A stretch of DNA of 63,908 nt from Lachnospiraceae bacterium (GCA_024683645.1 JAIKYA010000055.1:1-63908), one strand, 5' to 3'; positions 34,318-44,346 are shown, counted from the first letter of the stretch. The notes: generated by a model from the letters alone, not told the origin. Numbers and translations are program-made.

Positions 34318-37300
34318 TCAGCTTCCCTTTCCTTCCGAAAGGAGCTCGTTCACGCGATCCCAGTCATAGCTTCCCACTGCCTTGCGGAGTCCCTCTACCC
34401 GCTCACGCTCATTTTCCGGGATCCTGAATCCATCGAGATAATTTATTATATACGACATACTGTCAGAATCAAGACTAACTATAAATTCTCGCATCGAATC
34501 ATATGCCTCGAGCAGCTCCTCATCGGTGATCATCGGGAGGTCATCATCTTTCGGAGTCTCCTCCGGCTTTTCAAGCAGAGGAGCGAGCTTTCCGACCAGC
34601 CCGCGATAACGTTCGAGAAGTCCGGGCAGTTCGGCATCAAGTGTCGCCTCGTCGCCCGCCTTGCCGGCCATCTCCAGCTTCTCTGCCAGCGCTCCTAGCT
34701 TCTCGGCTCCTATGGTACGCGACGTACTCTTTAGAGCATGGACCTTCACCGTCGTATTCTCGATATCACGCGCGCCCCAGTACTTTTCTATATCGTCAGC
34801 GCTCGCGGCTCCGTTCTTCGCATAGATCGTCAGGGCTTCAAGATAAGTCTCCCTGGTTCCGCAGTGTCTCAGACCGGAATCGATGCTGATCTCCTCGATC
34901 TCAGGCACCCACCTCGGCAGAGATTCCGGTTCTTTCGCTCCGCCGTCATCAAATCCGGAATTGAGCCCTGTCTGTTCGGCATGCTCCTCCGTAATAGTCC
35001 ACAGGCGGTCACTGCCCTTCCAGATATGGATATCCGCCGTGCGTTCATTCATCACGAAATTCTTGTCCTCATCGATCATTCTGATAAGGACCTTGGCTAT
35101 CTCGGGATCAAACTGGGTTCCGGCGCAGCGCTTTATCTCCGCGCGTACCTCGCTCTGCTTTCTGGGCTTGGAATAGGTACGTGTTGAAGTCATCGCATCA
35201 TAGCAGTCCGCAAGACAGATGATGCGCGCTGCTTCCGGTATCTCGGTGCCCTTAAGGCCGTCCGGATAACCCTTTCCGTCATAGCGTTCATGATGTGAAC
35301 GCGCTCCGGTGGAAAGCTCGGGCATCTCCGTGATAAGGCGGAGGATGTCGCTTCCGATGACCGTATGACGCTTGATGCGCTCGAATTCCTCCTCCGGAAG
35401 CTTTGAGGTCTTATTGATGATCTCCTCCGGAACTCCGATCTTGCCTATATCATGAAGCAGTCCCATCTCGTAGATATGCTCCTGCTCTTCGGCGCTTCTG
35501 CCCATTCGGCGCGCGATCTCGGCAGAGTATGCCGCAACTCTTTCCGAATGACCGCTGGTATAATGATCCTTTGCGTCGATCGCGCGGGAAAGCGCGAACA
35601 TCATCTCGCGGGTAAGATGTACCGCACGGATAGTCTGGTGGCGCACCTCGCTCAGAAGATCGCGCTGAAGACGGTTCAGCGTGATGATGCGTCCGATACG
35701 GCGCTGAAGGACCTCGGGTACAAAGGGTTTCCTTACGAAATCGGCAGCTCCGTCCCTGAAGCCCTTTATCTCGGTTTCTTCGTCACTCTCGCCGGTAAGG
35801 AATACTACCGGGATCTCGGCGGTCGCCGTGGAAGCCCTCAACGCGCGGAGCACATCAAAACCGCTTGCGTCGCCGAGATTGATATCCAGAAGGATAAGAT
35901 CGGGACGCAGCGCATCCGCACGTGCAGAGGTTTCCGAACCGCTCATGCAGGATTCCACACGGAAATCCTTGCCGAGTATCTCACCTGCCATCGCGCAGGT
36001 CATCGGATCATCATCCGAAACAAGTATCAGAGGCTTTTCCTCAAGCGTTGTAAATCCTGCTTCCTTGTTCGGAGTCTTCAGCTTCTCGGGAGGCAGGCAG
36101 GACATAAGAGTCTTCTCGAGTGCCTTTGCGTCAACGGGTTTGGAGAGATAGTCCGTGAAGCCTACCTCAAGATACATTTCACGCGCGCCAGATATTGCGT
36201 TTGCGGTCAGCGCGATAAACGGCTTATCGGATACGTCGGGCAGCTTGCGCAGCTCTATCATTGTCTCGATGCCGTCCATTTCGGGCATCATATGGTCAAT
36301 TATAAATACATCGAATTTTTCGCGCGATGCCTTCGCGATAGCTTCCCTTCCGGAGCCGGCAGTAACAACCTGTACGCGTGTCTTTTTGAGAAGGCCGCTG
36401 ATGACCGCAAGGTTTACCGGAGTGTCATCAACAACGAGTACTCGCGCGCCGGGAGCCTGGAACATCTCTCGGTAGGTTTCCCTTGCCGCCCTGGCTTCAA
36501 AGCGGTCCGCCAGACTGCCGATCGGCCTCCATTTTACTACGGGCTGTTCAACTGAAAATGAGAATGTGGAGCCTTCTCCGTAAACACTCTGCACGTCGAG
36601 CCTGCTTCCCATAAGATCGAGAAGCTGCTTGGTGATGCTCATTCCGAGTCCGGTGCCTTCGATATTGCGGTTGCGCATCTCCTCGATGCGTGAGAACGGC
36701 GCAAAGAGCTGGTCCATGTCCTCGCGCTTCATGCCGATGCCGGTATCTGTAACGCAGATACGAAGGGCGATGCGGTCATCCGTTATCTTATCGAAGCCGA
36801 TACTGAGCGTAACGGTTCCGCTTCTGGTATATTTTACCGCATTCGTCAGCAGGTTGGTCGCGCACTGACGGATACGTATCTCATCTCCGTAGAGGATATG
36901 AGGGGTGGTCTCATCAACCTCGACAACAAAACCAAGGCCCTTCTTCTCAGCGCGCGGGCGGGTCATGTTTACAAGGTCGTTTACAACATATACAAGGTCG
37001 TACTGAGTGGGCAGTATCTCGAGCTTGCCCTCCTCAACCTTCGAAAAATCAAGAATGTCGTTGATGATCGACAGAAGTGTTCTTCCCGCGCTCTTGATAT
37101 CCTCGGCGTAGGATACGATGGGCCCCTCGCCGCTCTCGCGGAGGATCATCTCGTCCATTCCGAGAATGGTGTTGATAGGGGTCCTGATCTCATGCGACAT
37201 TGTTGCAAGGAATCTGGACTTGGCCTGGTTTGCCAGCTCAGCTCCCCTGAGCTCCGCAACACGCTCGTTCTTCTGCTCGATATCCGCCATCATCTCGCTG

Positions 37301-37989
37301 ATCTTGCGGTTACGCTCAAGAAGAGCCACGATGTCCGGATTCTGAAGCGTAAAGTAGATCAGGAAGATAGTGATGACCATCGACAGACTGGTAATGAGAA
37401 GCTCCTTGTTCCAGCTCTCGAGTGCAGCCGTCACTGCCTCGATGAATACATACGCATATATGGGGATACGCCTTTCAAGCGTACTGCGCTTCCTGAAAAG
37501 GAAGGTGAATACAGGGAAGAAAACTGCCAGCACGGCACCGGTCGCATAGCAGAGATCCTGACAGGGACCGTACACATATGCGGCTACGGAATCGCTGTAA
37601 TAATACAGAGGCAGGAAGACCGAGCCTGCGGCAAGGCCGGCGCCGATCCAGGGCGTGATGTAGTAGAAGCGCCGCATCCATACGGGAACATTCTCAATGT
37701 CATCACCGAACGATATGCAGATAGTGTACTGAAGCAGCTGGAACATGCACATGAACATCAGCACGATATATATCTTACCGGTCGCGAGCTTCCAGAATGT
37801 ATCAACCTCGGGTGTCGCAAGCAGGATCGGACAGATAATGTCATCCACGGTAAGGAGAACAGTAAAGAAAGAAAGCCTTGCAAAGCATTTATTATCAGGC
37901 GTCCATTTACGGCTTTTAATTAAGAAAATGCAGAAGACCAGAAGCAGAAACACCAATGCACTGATCTGAAACTCAATATTGTACCTCAT
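34318..37989 (-). CDS. Hybrid histidine kinase with two receivers, HD-GYP domain and HPt domain
   Basis: This 1223-residue protein contains, in order: about six to seven N-terminal membrane helices (8-210); HisKA with His266 in MSHEIRTP; HATPase_c with DTGIGM (415-420) and GTGLGM; receiver 1 with Asp565 (VFIIDHMMP); receiver 2 with Asp702 (LILLDINLG); an HD-GYP domain with HD 846-847 and GYP 907-909; and an HPt with His1084 in VHALKSTSRTIG. All catalytic residues I can check are present. It could autophosphorylate, relay phosphate through its own receivers to the HPt, and degrade cyclic di-GMP. Confidence 0.94.
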   Translation of the reverse strand: MRYNIEFQISALVFLLLVFCIFLIKSRKWTPDNKCFARLSFFTVLLTVDDIICPILLATPEVDTFWKLATGKIYIVLMFMCMFQLLQYTICISFGDDIENVPVWMRRFYYITPWIGAGLAAGSVFLPLYYYSDSVAAYVYGPCQDLCYATGAVLAVFFPVFTFLFRKRSTLERRIPIYAYVFIEAVTAALESWNKELLITSLSMVITIFLIYFTLQNPDIVALLERNRKISEMMADIEQKNERVAELRGAELANQAKSRFLATMSHEIRTPINTILGMDEMILRESGEGPIVSYAEDIKSAGRTLLSIINDILDFSKVEEGKLEILPTQYDLVYVVNDLVNMTRPRAEKKGLGFVVEVDETTPHILYGDEIRIRQCATNLLTNAVKYTRSGTVTLSIGFDKITDDRIALRICVTDTGIGMKREDMDQLFAPFSRIEEMRNRNIEGTGLGMSITKQLLDLMGSRLDVQSVYGEGSTFSFSVEQPVVKWRPIGSLADRFEARAARETYREMFQAPGARVLVVDDTPVNLAVISGLLKKTRVQVVTAGSGREAIAKASREKFDVFIIDHMMPEMDGIETMIELRKLPDVSDKPFIALTANAISGAREMYLEVGFTDYLSKPVDAKALEKTLMSCLPPEKLKTPNKEAGFTTLEEKPLILVSDDDPMTCAMAGEILGKDFRVESCMSGSETSARADALRPDLILLDINLGDASGFDVLRALRASTATAEIPVVFLTGESDEETEIKGFRDGAADFVRKPFVPEVLQRRIGRIITLNRLQRDLLSEVRHQTIRAVHLTREMMFALSRAIDAKDHYTSGHSERVAAYSAEIARRMGRSAEEQEHIYEMGLLHDIGKIGVPEEIINKTSKLPEEEFERIKRHTVIGSDILRLITEMPELSTGARSHHERYDGKGYPDGLKGTEIPEAARIICLADCYDAMTSTRTYSKPRKQSEVRAEIKRCAGTQFDPEIAKVLIRMIDEDKNFVMNERTADIHIWKGSDRLWTITEEHAEQTGLNSGFDDGGAKEPESLPRWVPEIEEISIDSGLRHCGTRETYLEALTIYAKNGAASADDIEKYWGARDIENTTVKVHALKSTSRTIGAEKLGALAEKLEMAGKAGDEATLDAELPGLLERYRGLVGKLAPLLEKPEETPKDDDLPMITDEELLEAYDSMREFIVSLDSDSMSYIINYLDGFRIPENERERVEGLRKAVGSYDWDRVNELLSEGKGS

Positions 37990-38130
37990 TTCCCGGTACC
38001 CTTTCTACGTACATTTCATCATCTTGCACAGTACTTCTATTATATCAGTTCCGTCTTTATTTGAATACTGTTTTTTTCTTTTGTGTACTTTTTTGTATAC
38101 TGTGAATGCATCTCTCCCGAAGATGATGGC

Positions 38131-38162
38131 AAAAACCCCGGAGAGTCAACCCTCCGGGGTTT
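38131..38162 (-). terminator. Intrinsic terminator after the ABC permease gene
   Basis: An 11-bp perfect stem (38133-38143 with 38152-38162, 8-nt loop) is followed on the minus strand by T residues (38131-38135). Confidence 0.9.
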
Positions 38163-38183
38163 ATCAAAACTTATGCCTTTTTT

Positions 38184-40781
38184 TCAGGTTCCGATCTCAC
38201 GGATCCTCTCAACGATGCTTGCCCCGGAAATGCTCCTGTAGGACATCAGCGGAATGCAGATCCCGAGCACGACCATTACCGGCAGTGCGGCGAGTATCGG
38301 CGTGATCGAGAAATGCTTCGAATAAAACCAGAACATGTTGTTGGCGGCAACATTCAATACAGGAACGAAGGCAAGCGAAAGCGCAAGGGCTATGAGGCCG
38401 GACCCCGCGGAATAGATAAGTCCTTCCGTCATCAGCATTCCCCTGACCTGTTTTCCGGTCATTCCTATAGCCTGAAGCACCGCGATCTCATTTTTCCTGA
38501 CAATGATACCGGCCATCACCGCGTTGAAGAAGTTGAGCATTCCGACAACGCCGATGATACCGCACAGTATTCCGCCGAGGATCAGGAACATGTTCTTGAG
38601 TTCGTCAAATTCCTGTCTCTGCAGGGCCTTGCTCTCGTACATATACTCGGATGCGGTGTCGGAGCAGAAGCCGGCAAGAAAGCTTTCCGCTGCTTTTTCC
38701 GCCTCGCTGTCGGTCACATCAAAGGCATACAGCATGGGTATCACCTTATCGCCAAGGTCTTTTGCGAGTGATCCCGATCCGAATATGACATTGATGCCTC
38801 TTGAAGCTTTTCTCGGACCTATTGCTTCGGGCACAACAGCGTATGCCGCAACGGTGTACTCATACTCCTTTATACTTGCGAATACGTAGTCGTCGCCGCT
38901 TTCCTTTACATCCTCCGCAAAGGCGATCCTTACTTTTTCCCCGATCCCCGGCGCATCTGCATCGGGTACCACATTTCCGAACTCATCCTGATAGGAAATA
39001 AAAGCAATATAACGTTCATTCGGGTCCTTCAGAAGACTTACGTCACCTTCATATACAGAGATCTTGTCGATAAGAGCATCATCCATGGCTTCCGCGACAC
39101 CGAACTCAAAGAACTCTCCGTTTTCGCCGCGGCTTATCATCCCGAATCCCTGACTTCTTTCCACAAAATTATTATAGGTCTTCTCGTCGACCACCATATT
39201 CACATAGCATCCGATATCATAGCCCATACCGCCCTTTTCAATATCCGTGTGTTCGTTGATATATGCCACGTCCTCCCCGGCAACACCTCTTTCCTTAAAG
39301 AAGGCGCCGTTAAACTTGAAATAATCGTTCTTGCCCACAACAAAGTCAAAGGTAACGGTATGTGAGAGCCATTTTTCGCTGTCGAAGCCGCCAGTGAAAA
39401 GAAATACGGTATTCAGGAGTACGACCGCCAGAGCAAGGGATACAAATACCAGCACGGTTTTCTTTTTATTGCGTCCCAGATTGGCGAATGCCATGCTTGT
39501 AACCTTTGCACCCTTGGTCGCGCGGCTCTTTTTCTTTATCCCGCTTCCTTCCGTATACCTCAATGCTTCCACAGGAGAAACCTTTGCCGCCATACGTCCC
39601 GGCTTCGCCGTTGAAATAAGGACTGTCACTATTTCAAACACTGCCGACATTATGAAGATAAGCGGCGACGTGCTGATCGTGAGGGAATCCATCGGAAGGC
39701 TGCTGGTCTTGAGCACAACTCCTGTGAGCCCGGCTCCGAGCCCGTAGCCCGCGAGAAGCCCCAGAGGTATTCCGGCGAGGCACAGAGACATCGCCTGTAT
39801 CCTTATGATCCTTTTGAGCTGGCGTGAAGTGACTCCGATAGTTTTAAGCAATCCGTAGAACTTGATATCCCCCGCGACCGAGATCTGAAAAACATTGTAA
39901 ATGATCAGATATCCCGTAAACGCTATCAGGAGAGAAAACGCAAGGATCGCCAGAATGGTTTCCGCGGAATCCGCTTCCTCCGTAACACTTATGCTGTGGT
40001 ATCCCGGATTGACTCCGAAGTCAAGATAATTATCCGCAGTCGGATCCGCAATGTCATAGCCCGCATCAAGAGCGATCCCGGCCATTGTGTTTTCAAGATT
40101 AAATGAAGACCTGAGCATCACGCCCATATCGGTCCTGAAGGGCTCGAGACCGTTTTCCTCCGCGCTCTTCTCAAGTTCATCAAGATAAGCCCTGGAAATA
40201 TTGATGAAATGTGCAGGGCACATCCTGTCATATTCCCAGTATCCCGATAAAACAAACGTGTCTTCATATTCCGTGCCGATGCTATAGGTATTCAAAAGCT
40301 CAAAGGGGATCTTTATCTCCGTGCCGATCACAGGGCTTGCTCCAAGTACGGCAAGCGCCTCGGTATCCATTACCACTTCGTTTCGCGCTTCGGGAAAATG
40401 CCCCTCCTTTAATTCTATATACGACCACTTTGCCGTGGTTTCGTCCATATAGCTTATCTCTGCGGAGCGGTTCTTGAAGATTGACGACGAATTCACGCCT
40501 ACCACGGTGCGAAGGCCCGCCTCTTTTATCCTTCTGTCGGATGAAAGGATTTCAATGTCCTTCTCCGTTACCGACTTAAAGCTTCCGTGCTCGCAGCCGC
40601 CGAGCTGTCTGAAGCAGCTCGTTTCATAGGTCGCATTGATCGAAAGCATGATCGTAAACAGCGTTGTAAAAAGAACGGCAGTAAGGATAATGGCAGTCGT
40701 TGCTATCAGGTTGCGGCGTCTGTTAGCCATCATGCTTCTGAAGGCCAGACGGCGTATGGACTTTCTGTTTTCGACTCTCAT
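38184..40781 (-). CDS. FtsX/MacB-type ABC transporter permease
   Basis: The 865-residue protein has an N-terminal helix (about 22-46), two extracellular regions and two FtsX-type bundles of three helices (about 280-400 and 740-855), each with the typical LKTIGVTSRQLKRIIRIQ or LQAIGMTGKQVRGMLMTEG loop. It is the membrane part of the ABC exporter or mechanotransmitter encoded with the ATPase seven bases upstream. Systems of this layout next to a two-component pair often sense or resist antimicrobial peptides. Confidence 0.9.
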   Translation of the reverse strand: MRVENRKSIRRLAFRSMMANRRRNLIATTAIILTAVLFTTLFTIMLSINATYETSCFRQLGGCEHGSFKSVTEKDIEILSSDRRIKEAGLRTVVGVNSSSIFKNRSAEISYMDETTAKWSYIELKEGHFPEARNEVVMDTEALAVLGASPVIGTEIKIPFELLNTYSIGTEYEDTFVLSGYWEYDRMCPAHFINISRAYLDELEKSAEENGLEPFRTDMGVMLRSSFNLENTMAGIALDAGYDIADPTADNYLDFGVNPGYHSISVTEEADSAETILAILAFSLLIAFTGYLIIYNVFQISVAGDIKFYGLLKTIGVTSRQLKRIIRIQAMSLCLAGIPLGLLAGYGLGAGLTGVVLKTSSLPMDSLTISTSPLIFIMSAVFEIVTVLISTAKPGRMAAKVSPVEALRYTEGSGIKKKSRATKGAKVTSMAFANLGRNKKKTVLVFVSLALAVVLLNTVFLFTGGFDSEKWLSHTVTFDFVVGKNDYFKFNGAFFKERGVAGEDVAYINEHTDIEKGGMGYDIGCYVNMVVDEKTYNNFVERSQGFGMISRGENGEFFEFGVAEAMDDALIDKISVYEGDVSLLKDPNERYIAFISYQDEFGNVVPDADAPGIGEKVRIAFAEDVKESGDDYVFASIKEYEYTVAAYAVVPEAIGPRKASRGINVIFGSGSLAKDLGDKVIPMLYAFDVTDSEAEKAAESFLAGFCSDTASEYMYESKALQRQEFDELKNMFLILGGILCGIIGVVGMLNFFNAVMAGIIVRKNEIAVLQAIGMTGKQVRGMLMTEGLIYSAGSGLIALALSLAFVPVLNVAANNMFWFYSKHFSITPILAALPVMVVLGICIPLMSYRSISGASIVERIREIGT

Positions 40782-40787
40782 GAGGCC

Positions 40788-41468
40788 TTATCTCCTTTCA
40801 CCCGCAGATACGATATGTCCGTCCTCGATCCTGATGATCCTGTCAGCCATCTGCGCTATTTCGTCATTGTGAGTGATCATAACTATGGTCTGTGCGTACT
40901 TTTCCGCGGAGATCTTAAGCAGGCTCAGTACATCCTGCCCGGTCTTGGAGTCAAGATTGCCTGTAGGTTCATCCGCCAGAATGATAGCCGGTCTGAAGGC
41001 CAGGGCTCTTGCTATAGCCACTCTCTGCTGCTGACCGCCGGACAGCTGGTTCGGGAGGGCCTCCTTCTTGGCAGACAGCATAAGAGTTTCCAGTATCTCG
41101 TCCACATATGCCGCGTCGACCTTCTCGCCGTCCAACTCCATCGGAAGGATAACGTTCTCATAAACGTTTAAGACCGGCACCAGATTGAATGCCTGGAATA
41201 CGAACCCGATCTTTCTGCGTCTGAATATCGTAAGCTCATCATCCCCGAGCTTCGATATATCCACATCATTTACAAGCACCGTACCGGATGTGGGCCTGTC
41301 CAGCCCTCCAAGCATATGCAGCAGCGTGGACTTACCGCTTCCCGACGTACCTACGATCGCAACGAATTCTCCTTTGTTCACCTGAAGGTCAACTCCGTCA
41401 AGCGCGTGAACACTGTTTTCTCCTTCACCGTATATCTTCTTCAGATCCCTTGCTTCCAAAATGCTCAT
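40788..41468 (-). CDS. MacB/LolD-type ABC transporter ATPase
   Basis: The 226-residue ATPase has Walker A GTSGSGKST, the signature LSGGQQQRVAIARAL, Walker B IILADEPTGNLD and the switch His in MITHND. It is the standard size for a MacB or BceA-like ATPase and is encoded directly before its permease. Confidence 0.94.
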   Translation of the reverse strand: MSILEARDLKKIYGEGENSVHALDGVDLQVNKGEFVAIVGTSGSGKSTLLHMLGGLDRPTSGTVLVNDVDISKLGDDELTIFRRRKIGFVFQAFNLVPVLNVYENVILPMELDGEKVDAAYVDEILETLMLSAKKEALPNQLSGGQQQRVAIARALAFRPAIILADEPTGNLDSKTGQDVLSLLKISAEKYAQTIVMITHNDEIAQMADRIIRIEDGHIVSAGERR

Positions 41469-41488
41469 ATTATACCTCGCTTATATAT

Positions 41489-41519
41489 AAAAAAGTGTGC
41501 AGAGCTTTTCTCTACACAC
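41489..41519 (-). terminator. Terminator between the two-component genes and the ABC genes
   Basis: A 10-bp stem with one G-T pair (41495-41504 with 41510-41519) is followed on the minus strand by six T residues (41489-41494). Placed just before the ATPase gene, it may act as an attenuator, since there is little space for a separate promoter downstream. Confidence 0.75.
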
Positions 41520-41612
41520 TGATTATCACACCTGATTCTTTCCAGATTCTTTCGGACCGCATACTCAATTCTGTCAGTTTTGAAAGATTTGGACCCGGAA
41601 GCGGGCTCCGGA

Positions 41613-42512
41613 TCATTTTTTCAGATATATCAGGAACTCCGTTCCCTCTCCGGGCTCGGAATTCACCTTTATGTATCCGCCTTCCTTGGTGATTATCTCT
41701 CTTGCAAGATATAATCCTATTCCGACTCCTTCTTTTTCCCTTGAGGACTGAAGGCGTCCGAAACGCGAGAATATCCTGGGTATGTCGCTTTCGGCGATTC
41801 CGATGCCGGTATCCCTGACGCTTATGCACGCAAACATCTCGGTCGACTTAAAAGATATCTCGATACCGCCATTATCGGTGTATTTTACGGCATTGTCCAC
41901 TATATTGCTGACAGCCTCAAGTGTCCATTTGTAATCAAAGGAAGCCCTTTCGCTTTCCTCCGCAGTATGCAGATAAAGACCCTTGCCCTCAGCCTTCAGC
42001 CGCATGGTGTTTCCGACCTCCTTTACAAGCCTCGAAAGGTCATCTTCCTTCGGTTCAAGGACCATTATCCCGTTTTCCAGACGGGACAGCTTGACGAGAG
42101 CATCAACGAGGAACCGAAGCTTCTCCGCCTCGTTCTCTATCGCGGTAAGGCTCTCCCTCTGATCGGATGTAAGCTCGGATTCCTTAAGAAGCTCGCTGTG
42201 CAGTATCAGGTTTGCAATGGGCGTTTTTGTCTGATGCGAGATATCGGCAATAAGCGTTTTTATCTTATCCCGGTCCTTCTTTACATTTGCTGCGGAAAGC
42301 GCGGACGATTCCAGATAATCCGCCAGTTTGGACTCAAGCTTTGAAACCTCGTCCTCGCTGTACCCGCTTTCGCGGAATTCACCGCGGGTGGCTTCTTCAA
42401 GCATTTTCTGAAGGCCCCTGATTATCTTTCCCGTACGGTATTCTTTATAAAAGGCATAAAACAGTGCGCCCGCCGTAACTATTCCCGCTGTTATCAAAAG
42501 CCATTCATTCAT
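41613..42512 (-). CDS. Sensor histidine kinase with one membrane helix
   Basis: The 299-residue protein has one N-terminal helix (about 4-22), a short linker, HisKA with His93 in ADISHQTKTPIANL, and HATPase_c with NIVDNAVKYT, DTGIGI and GVGIGLYLAREI. There is almost no extracellular domain, as in kinases that sense through a partner ABC permease. It overlaps the regulator gene by eight bases. Confidence 0.92.
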   Translation of the reverse strand: MNEWLLITAGIVTAGALFYAFYKEYRTGKIIRGLQKMLEEATRGEFRESGYSEDEVSKLESKLADYLESSALSAANVKKDRDKIKTLIADISHQTKTPIANLILHSELLKESELTSDQRESLTAIENEAEKLRFLVDALVKLSRLENGIMVLEPKEDDLSRLVKEVGNTMRLKAEGKGLYLHTAEESERASFDYKWTLEAVSNIVDNAVKYTDNGGIEISFKSTEMFACISVRDTGIGIAESDIPRIFSRFGRLQSSREKEGVGIGLYLAREIITKEGGYIKVNSEPGEGTEFLIYLKK

Positions 42513-43191
42513 CGCTCTTTACCCACATATATCCCAGACCATAGACCGTCTTGATATAATCCTTCGCAGAAAGCTTGTCACGGAGCCTTTTTATTGCTAC
42601 GGAAAGCGCATTCTCATCAACGTATTCCGCTCCGTCCGTCCACAGCCTGTCTATAAGGACATCTCTCGAAAGCGTGATGCCCCTGTTGAGTACCAGCATC
42701 TTTAACAGACGCTGCTCGATCCTGCTTAAAGAGACTTCCTCTGATGACACCGTGAATATCATTCTCTCGAAATCAAACGAGTAATCGCCGATCCTGATCA
42801 CATCTCCCGGAGCGTCCGCTTCATGCTTTCTCAGCTGTGTGTTGACCCTTGCACGGAGCACGCTCAGTGAAAACGGTTTTGTAACATAATCATCCGCCCC
42901 GAGCTCGAGTCCCTTCACAACATCCGAATCCGTATCATTGGCGGAAAGCAGGATGATCGGAACCGGCAGATTCTTTTCCCGTATCTCTTTTACGAGATCA
43001 AGGCCGCTGCCGTCCGGAAGATTGATATCCAGAAGGATCAGAGCCGGATTGGTCAGGAATATCTGATCCCTGGCACTTTTCAGGTCTTCACAGGAAACGA
43101 TTGACCTCGCATCTTCCTTAAGGGCCCTGCACAGGCCGTTCGCCAGATCCCTATCATCTTCAACTACAACTATTTGAACAGTCCTCTGCAT
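42505..43191 (-). CDS. OmpR-family response regulator
   Basis: The 228-residue protein has a receiver (about 5-120; VVVEDD, Asp55 in LILLDINLP, KPFSLSVLRARV) and a C-terminal winged helix (about 130-225; LSRIEQRLLKMLVLNRGI, DENALSVAIKRLRDKL). It forms a pair with the kinase downstream and probably controls the ABC genes. The first 32 bases of the gene overlap the remnant of a GNAT gene in another frame. Confidence 0.93.
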   Translation of the reverse strand: MQRTVQIVVVEDDRDLANGLCRALKEDARSIVSCEDLKSARDQIFLTNPALILLDINLPDGSGLDLVKEIREKNLPVPIILLSANDTDSDVVKGLELGADDYVTKPFSLSVLRARVNTQLRKHEADAPGDVIRIGDYSFDFERMIFTVSSEEVSLSRIEQRLLKMLVLNRGITLSRDVLIDRLWTDGAEYVDENALSVAIKRLRDKLSAKDYIKTVYGLGYMWVKSDE

Positions 43192-43312
43192 TGTCTCTCC
43201 AGCCCTCCGCGCCGCAGGTAAGATTATCGGTCTCCCCGCCGACCGTTTTCATATATGCGAGTATGCTTGAAACGTCAGCCGAAGTGGCTTCTCTGATTTC
43301 AATCTCATTCAT
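43160..43312 (-). pseudogene. GNAT acetyltransferase N-terminal remnant
   Basis: From ATG 43312 a frame of 50 codons starts MNEIEIREATSADVSSILAY and contains VGGETDNLTCGAEG, the N-terminal pattern of a common GNAT subfamily of about 150-180 residues. It ends at TGA 43160 inside the response regulator gene, without any acetyl-CoA motif. It begins seven bases upstream of, and overlaps the stop of, the epimerase gene. It seems to have lost its C-terminal two thirds where the signalling block begins. Confidence 0.75.
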
Positions 43313-44255
43313 TTTGCATCTCTTTACACATCAGATCGTATCCCATGGAAACAAGGCTTCTTGCGATGCCCTCCTTCAGCTTGACCGCCGGCATCCGGAC
43401 TCCGGCCTCCTTAAGCTTTGAGAGATCGTATACCCGATGGCACAGATGTCCAGAATACTCCGGATGCTGCTCCGGATATCCGGATAAGGGCACCTCTTCA
43501 ATATTCAATCCCACACCGAGGCACTCGGCAACAGCCTCGTAGTATGTCCTGTTCTCCACTGCCTCGGGTCCGCCTATGCAGAAAACCTGCTGAAAGGTCT
43601 TTTCGTTCTCCGCGCAGTCGACCATGGCTTCCGCAAGGTCATCCACATAAATGGGATGTATGATGTAAATCCCCCTTCCGACCAGGCGAATGGGCATCCC
43701 CTTAAGTATCAGCTCAGGCAGCTCCTTCTGCCTGCTGTGCTCGGGAAAGCACCCCAGCAGAAATCCGGGGCCGTATATATGTCCGGGTCTGAAGATCGTG
43801 ACCTTCAGGCCCGACATACCTGTACTCATATCACGAAGGAATACCTCCTCCATGCGCCTCTTATTGCCGGCATAGGTGCAGTCACCGACTGCTCCCGTTT
43901 CATGTACGCAGATCCCGTCTTCGTTTTCCGGAATTCTTTTGCAGCGTCCGTCATAAACCGAATCCGTCGATACAACCACCAGTCTGCCGGTATATTTCGG
44001 CAGTATCTCAAGATCCGCTTCCGCATGCTCACTGTTCATGCAGATACAGTCAAACACAACGTCCCATCTGACGTTCTGCGCATCAAGCGCCCGCCTCAGT
44101 TCTTCGGGATTGTTTCTGTCTGCCTTAACGGGTATTACGCCCGCAGGAAGCTCACGCAGTCCCCTTGTCACCGTCCATACCCGGTATTTCTTCATTGCAA
44201 GTCCGGCAACTACGCTGCTCAGTCCTCCGCTCCCGCCGATTATCAATGCATTCAT
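43305..44255 (-). CDS. NAD(P)-dependent epimerase/dehydratase (extended SDR)
   Basis: The 316-residue protein has the Rossmann start MNALIIGGSGGLSSVV (GGxGGL), the STDSVYDG strand, a CTYAGNKRRMEEVF stretch with the YxxxK pair, and FRPGHIYGPGF. These mark an extended SDR acting on nucleotide sugars or similar. The substrate is not known. Its stop overlaps the GNAT remnant. Confidence 0.87.
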   Translation of the reverse strand: MNALIIGGSGGLSSVVAGLAMKKYRVWTVTRGLRELPAGVIPVKADRNNPEELRRALDAQNVRWDVVFDCICMNSEHAEADLEILPKYTGRLVVVSTDSVYDGRCKRIPENEDGICVHETGAVGDCTYAGNKRRMEEVFLRDMSTGMSGLKVTIFRPGHIYGPGFLLGCFPEHSRQKELPELILKGMPIRLVGRGIYIIHPIYVDDLAEAMVDCAENEKTFQQVFCIGGPEAVENRTYYEAVAECLGVGLNIEEVPLSGYPEQHPEYSGHLCHRVYDLSKLKEAGVRMPAVKLKEGIARSLVSMGYDLMCKEMQNE

Positions 44256-44346
44256 TTAAGCGCTCCAATTCATTCAGGTTCCTTCCTGAAATACAGCTGC
44301 GAAGCCCTCCGAAGGACTTCACCGTTTTGTGCCTGATACGGCAATA

